The notes below the pieces were generated by a model. It did no database searches. It saw only the letters and a program-made list of their open reading frames with translations, and was not told the origin of the DNA. 42,690 nt of DNA from Candidatus Woesearchaeota archaeon CG1_02_57_44 (GTDB lineage: Archaea; Nanobdellota; Nanobdellia; Woesearchaeales; CG1-02-57-44), in assembly GCA_001871415.1 (NCBI GenBank), contig MNWW01000002.1, positions 1 to 42,690 on the forward strand. The letters are read 5' to 3'. The position numbers were made by a program, and so were the translations under genes. Every line of letters begins with the position of its first letter. Position 1 is the first letter of the stretch. Positions 40,742 through 42,690 of this stretch are shown piece by piece.

Positions 40742-41977
40742 ATGGTGGAAGTCCTGTCCGTGTTTCTTCTTATCGCAGGCATTCTCATCTTCGGTTTCCT
40801 GGGCGACCTTATCTTTCAGCGCTACAATATTCCGGACATCCTGTTTCTCATCCTGCTTGGCATGGTGCTCCAGCGATATGTGACCGGCTCTGCCGAGCAC
40901 GAACTCATCGTCCAGTTCGCTCCATTATTCACGACGTTCGCCCTGGTCTTTCTCATCTATGACGGCGCGTTCAATATCAATCTGGAGTCGTTTGCCAAAG
41001 GCATCGGCCCTTCCATGCTCGTGACACTCCTGAATTTCATCACATCCGTGTTCGTGGTGACGCTGGTCGCGCGTGCCTTCGCGCTCGTTGCGGGTATTGC
41101 AGGATTTGGATGGAGCCAGGCTCTGCTCATGGGATTCATCCTTGGCGGGGTATCCTCCGCTTTTGTCATCCCGGTAATCAAGAAAATTGCCCTCAGCAAG
41201 GACACCTACAGCATTCTGACGCTCGAGTCGGCGATGACTGATGTGTTCTGCATTGTTTCTTCGCTGACCATGATGGAGATCATCCAATTGAGCACGTTCA
41301 ACTTGGCGGTGGTTGCGGGAAAGATAACCACGTTGTTCGCGGTCGCAGGATTCATGGGCATCCTGGCGGGCATGCTCTGGATTTTCCTCACAAAAGTTTT
41401 CTTCCGCGAGAACAAGTCGTACATGATTACCCTCGCGTATCTGCTGCTCTTGTATGTGGTGACTGAGCTGCTCGGCGGCAATGGCGCGATCGCTGCGTTG
41501 TTCTTCGGCCTGGTGCTCAAGAATTCGCGGCAATTGATGCGCATAGGTGCGGCCATCATGGGTTCGCGCCAGGAGCACAAGGCGCTTATCGTGACCAGCC
41601 AGATGGAGCAGTTCTTCTATTCCCAGATATCCTTCTTGCTCAAGACGTTCTTTTTTGTCTTCATCGGTCTGCAGTTCAACTTCCACAGTACCAAGACCCT
41701 GGTGTTCGGTCTGCTGGTCGCGCTAGCCGTGGGTGCTTCCCGGCAGGTGACCTTCCTGCTCACTAAGAAGCGCAAGGAGCTAGACCAGAAGATAAGCGCG
41801 TCCATCTTCGCGCGCGGACTGGCAGCCGCAGCTATCGCGCAGTTTGCCATTGATCGCAATCTCTTTAACGCGGGGATCATGTTGGACATGACGTACGCGG
41901 CAATAATATTTACCATCCTCTTCAGCTCCCTGCGCATCTTCCAGGTCCTGCGCGCGCATCAGCAGCCTGTGCAGTGA
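40742..41977 (+). CDS. CPA2-type cation/proton antiporter
   Basis: 412 residues from ATG 40742, about 12 membrane helices. The frame extends 39 codons upstream, but that stretch overlaps the previous gene, is not hydrophobic and lies upstream of the TATA box. VFLIYDGAFNINLESFAKG, GGVSSAFVIPVIKK and LESAMTDVF (the ion-site DV/TD region) are hallmarks of Na+/H+ and K+/H+ exchangers of the KefB/NhaP type. No C-terminal TrkA-N domain. The last 378 bases before the stop are repeated in reverse at the window end. Confidence 0.9.
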   Translation: MVEVLSVFLLIAGILIFGFLGDLIFQRYNIPDILFLILLGMVLQRYVTGSAEHELIVQFAPLFTTFALVFLIYDGAFNINLESFAKGIGPSMLVTLLNFITSVFVVTLVARAFALVAGIAGFGWSQALLMGFILGGVSSAFVIPVIKKIALSKDTYSILTLESAMTDVFCIVSSLTMMEIIQLSTFNLAVVAGKITTLFAVAGFMGILAGMLWIFLTKVFFRENKSYMITLAYLLLLYVVTELLGGNGAIAALFFGLVLKNSRQLMRIGAAIMGSRQEHKALIVTSQMEQFFYSQISFLLKTFFFVFIGLQFNFHSTKTLVFGLLVALAVGASRQVTFLLTKKRKELDQKISASIFARGLAAAAIAQFAIDRNLFNAGIMLDMTYAAIIFTILFSSLRIFQVLRAHQQPVQ

Positions 41978-42121
41978 TAGCTCAGGTCTTTTTCTGGTTA
42001 CCCTGGCAGGGTCATCAGGAATGTTCAGCAAGGCTGCAAGAAACCAAGCATCGTAGGCGACCAATACTCTTGACTACCATGTAGGCTTCTGGATGACTGA
42101 AATAACAAAAATCCGCCACTC

Positions 42122-42161
42122 GGCGCTAACCGCGGCCTGAAGGCCGCGGTATTACCGCGCC
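42122..42161. other. GC-rich hairpins at the centre of the inverted repeat
   Basis: ACCGCGGCC-TGAA-GGCCGCGGT (42129-42150) is a perfect 9-bp stem with a tetraloop, extended outside by GGCGC/GCGCC (42122-42126 and 42157-42161). GCGGTA-T-TACCGC (42146-42158) is an alternative palindrome sharing one arm. Confidence 0.8.
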
Positions 42162-42312
42162 TCGTCATTGCAGGCGGATTTTTGAATTTTCAGTCATCCA
42201 GAAGCCTACATGGTAGTCAAGAGTATTGGTCGCCTACGATGCTTGGTTTCTTGCAGCCTTGCTGAACATTCCTGATGACCCTGCCAGGGTAACCAGAAAA
42301 AGACCTGAGCTA

Positions 42313-42690
42313 TCACTGCACAGGCTGCTGATGCGCGCGCAGGACCTGGAAGATGCGCAGGGAGCTGAAGAGGATGGTAAATATTATTGCCGCGTACGTC
42401 ATGTCCAACATGATCCCCGCGTTAAAGAGATTGCGATCAATGGCAAACTGCGCGATAGCTGCGGCTGCCAGTCCGCGCGCGAAGATGGACGCGCTTATCT
42501 TCTGGTCTAGCTCCTTGCGCTTCTTAGTGAGCAGGAAGGTCACCTGCCGGGAAGCACCCACGGCTAGCGCGACCAGCAGACCGAACACCAGGGTCTTGGT
42601 ACTGTGGAAGTTGAACTGCAGACCGATGAAGACAAAAAAGAACGTCTTGAGCAAGAAGGATATCTGGGAATAGAAGAACTGCTCCATCTG
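42313..42690 (-). pseudogene. Second, inverted copy of the antiporter 3' end (partial)
   Basis: The reverse complement of the last 378 bases of the antiporter gene: 125 C-terminal residues plus stop, identical in sequence, running off the window. If the inverted repeat is real, this is either a second antiporter gene whose start lies outside or a truncated copy; if the repeat is an assembly fold-back, it does not exist as a separate gene. Confidence 0.5.

Larger units (their letters stand above)
41600..42690. repeat. Long inverted repeat, arms of at least 518 bp
   Basis: 41600-42117 and 42173-42690 are reverse complements of each other: the two 94-codon shadow frames at 41780-42064 and 42226-42510 are identical, and their coordinate sums agree (84290). 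The only mismatches I see are three adjacent bases (TAA against ATT) near 42100, 11 bases from the spacer. The right arm stops only because the window ends. Spacer 42118-42172 is GC-rich and folds. Confidence 0.95.

Noticed and set aside
42146-42158. Rolling-circle nick site similar to TAGTATTAC
   Set aside because: Only TATTAC is shared and no Rep gene is present in the window.
42140-42160. GCCGCGGTATTAC resembling the conserved 16S rRNA 520-530 region
   Set aside because: The match is a dozen bases long with a mismatch, is explained by the palindromes, and no rRNA sequence surrounds it.
41780-42510. Two identical 94-codon open frames facing outward from the inverted repeat
   Set aside because: They are antisense shadows of the antiporter gene duplicated by the inverted repeat, with no coding features of their own.

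Overview
The window is archaeal chromosome of roughly 50% GC. The evidence is a full archaellum gene cluster, an RNA polymerase operon with split B'/B'' and A'/A'' subunits followed by ribosomal protein L30e and archaeal NusA, intron-bearing tRNA genes, and BRE/TATA promoters, many of them directly abutting the start codon (leaderless). The gene style (split rpoB and rpoA, GT-C and NEW-like secreted proteins, short gene neighbourhoods) suggests a DPANN or euryarchaeal lineage, possibly Woesearchaeota-like. That placement is inference; no rRNA is present to settle it.

Layout. 1-4.25 kb: the end of a VIT/CCC1-like membrane protein, a small zinc-ribbon protein with an orphan 291-residue partner, tRNA-Ser(CGA), a DEAD-box RNA helicase and a CNNM/CorC-type transporter. 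4.27-9.95 kb: seven tandem archaellin genes on the minus strand, six with their own TATA box, separated by AT-rich spacers. 10.2-15.0 kb: ArlJ, ArlI, ArlH and an ArlF/G-type protein, transcribed towards the archaellins from a strong promoter at 15.07 kb. This promoter is shared back-to-back with a winged-helix regulator, a candidate EarA-like archaellum regulator. 15.8-18.9 kb: a second archaellum operon with a small two-helix membrane protein, a divergent minor archaellin and a large ArlC/D/E-like protein with a duplicated C-terminal domain.

19.0-23.5 kb: an orphan 429-residue protein and a large secreted, membrane-anchored protein with alpha/alpha-barrel repeats. 23.5-32.4 kb: the minus-strand run tRNA-Tyr, tRNA-Asp, tRNA-Lys, rpoH, rpoB'', rpoB', rpoA', rpoA'', rpl30e, nusA. 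The three tRNAs contain four introns in total, two at non-canonical positions (D-loop of Asp, T-loop of Tyr) with clean bulge-helix-bulge geometry. RpoA' and RpoB' have each lost zinc-ligand cysteines that are nearly universal.

32.8-42 kb: envelope and surface functions: a secreted beta-domain protein with an MscS channel, a tandem universal stress protein, a cupin-nucleotidyltransferase fusion in reversed domain order, a GT2 glycosyltransferase, a large GT-C-like membrane protein and a CPA2 antiporter. The last 1.1 kb is a long inverted repeat around a GC-rich hairpin. It is either a real genome feature (inverted duplication or fold-back end) or an assembly fold-back.

The most unusual content is the multi-intron tRNA cluster with D-loop and T-loop introns, the zinc-site loss in RNA polymerase, the seven-gene cysteine-containing archaellin array, the ArlCDE fusion, a hairpin-rich spacer inside the archaellin array that may encode an RNA, and the terminal palindrome.
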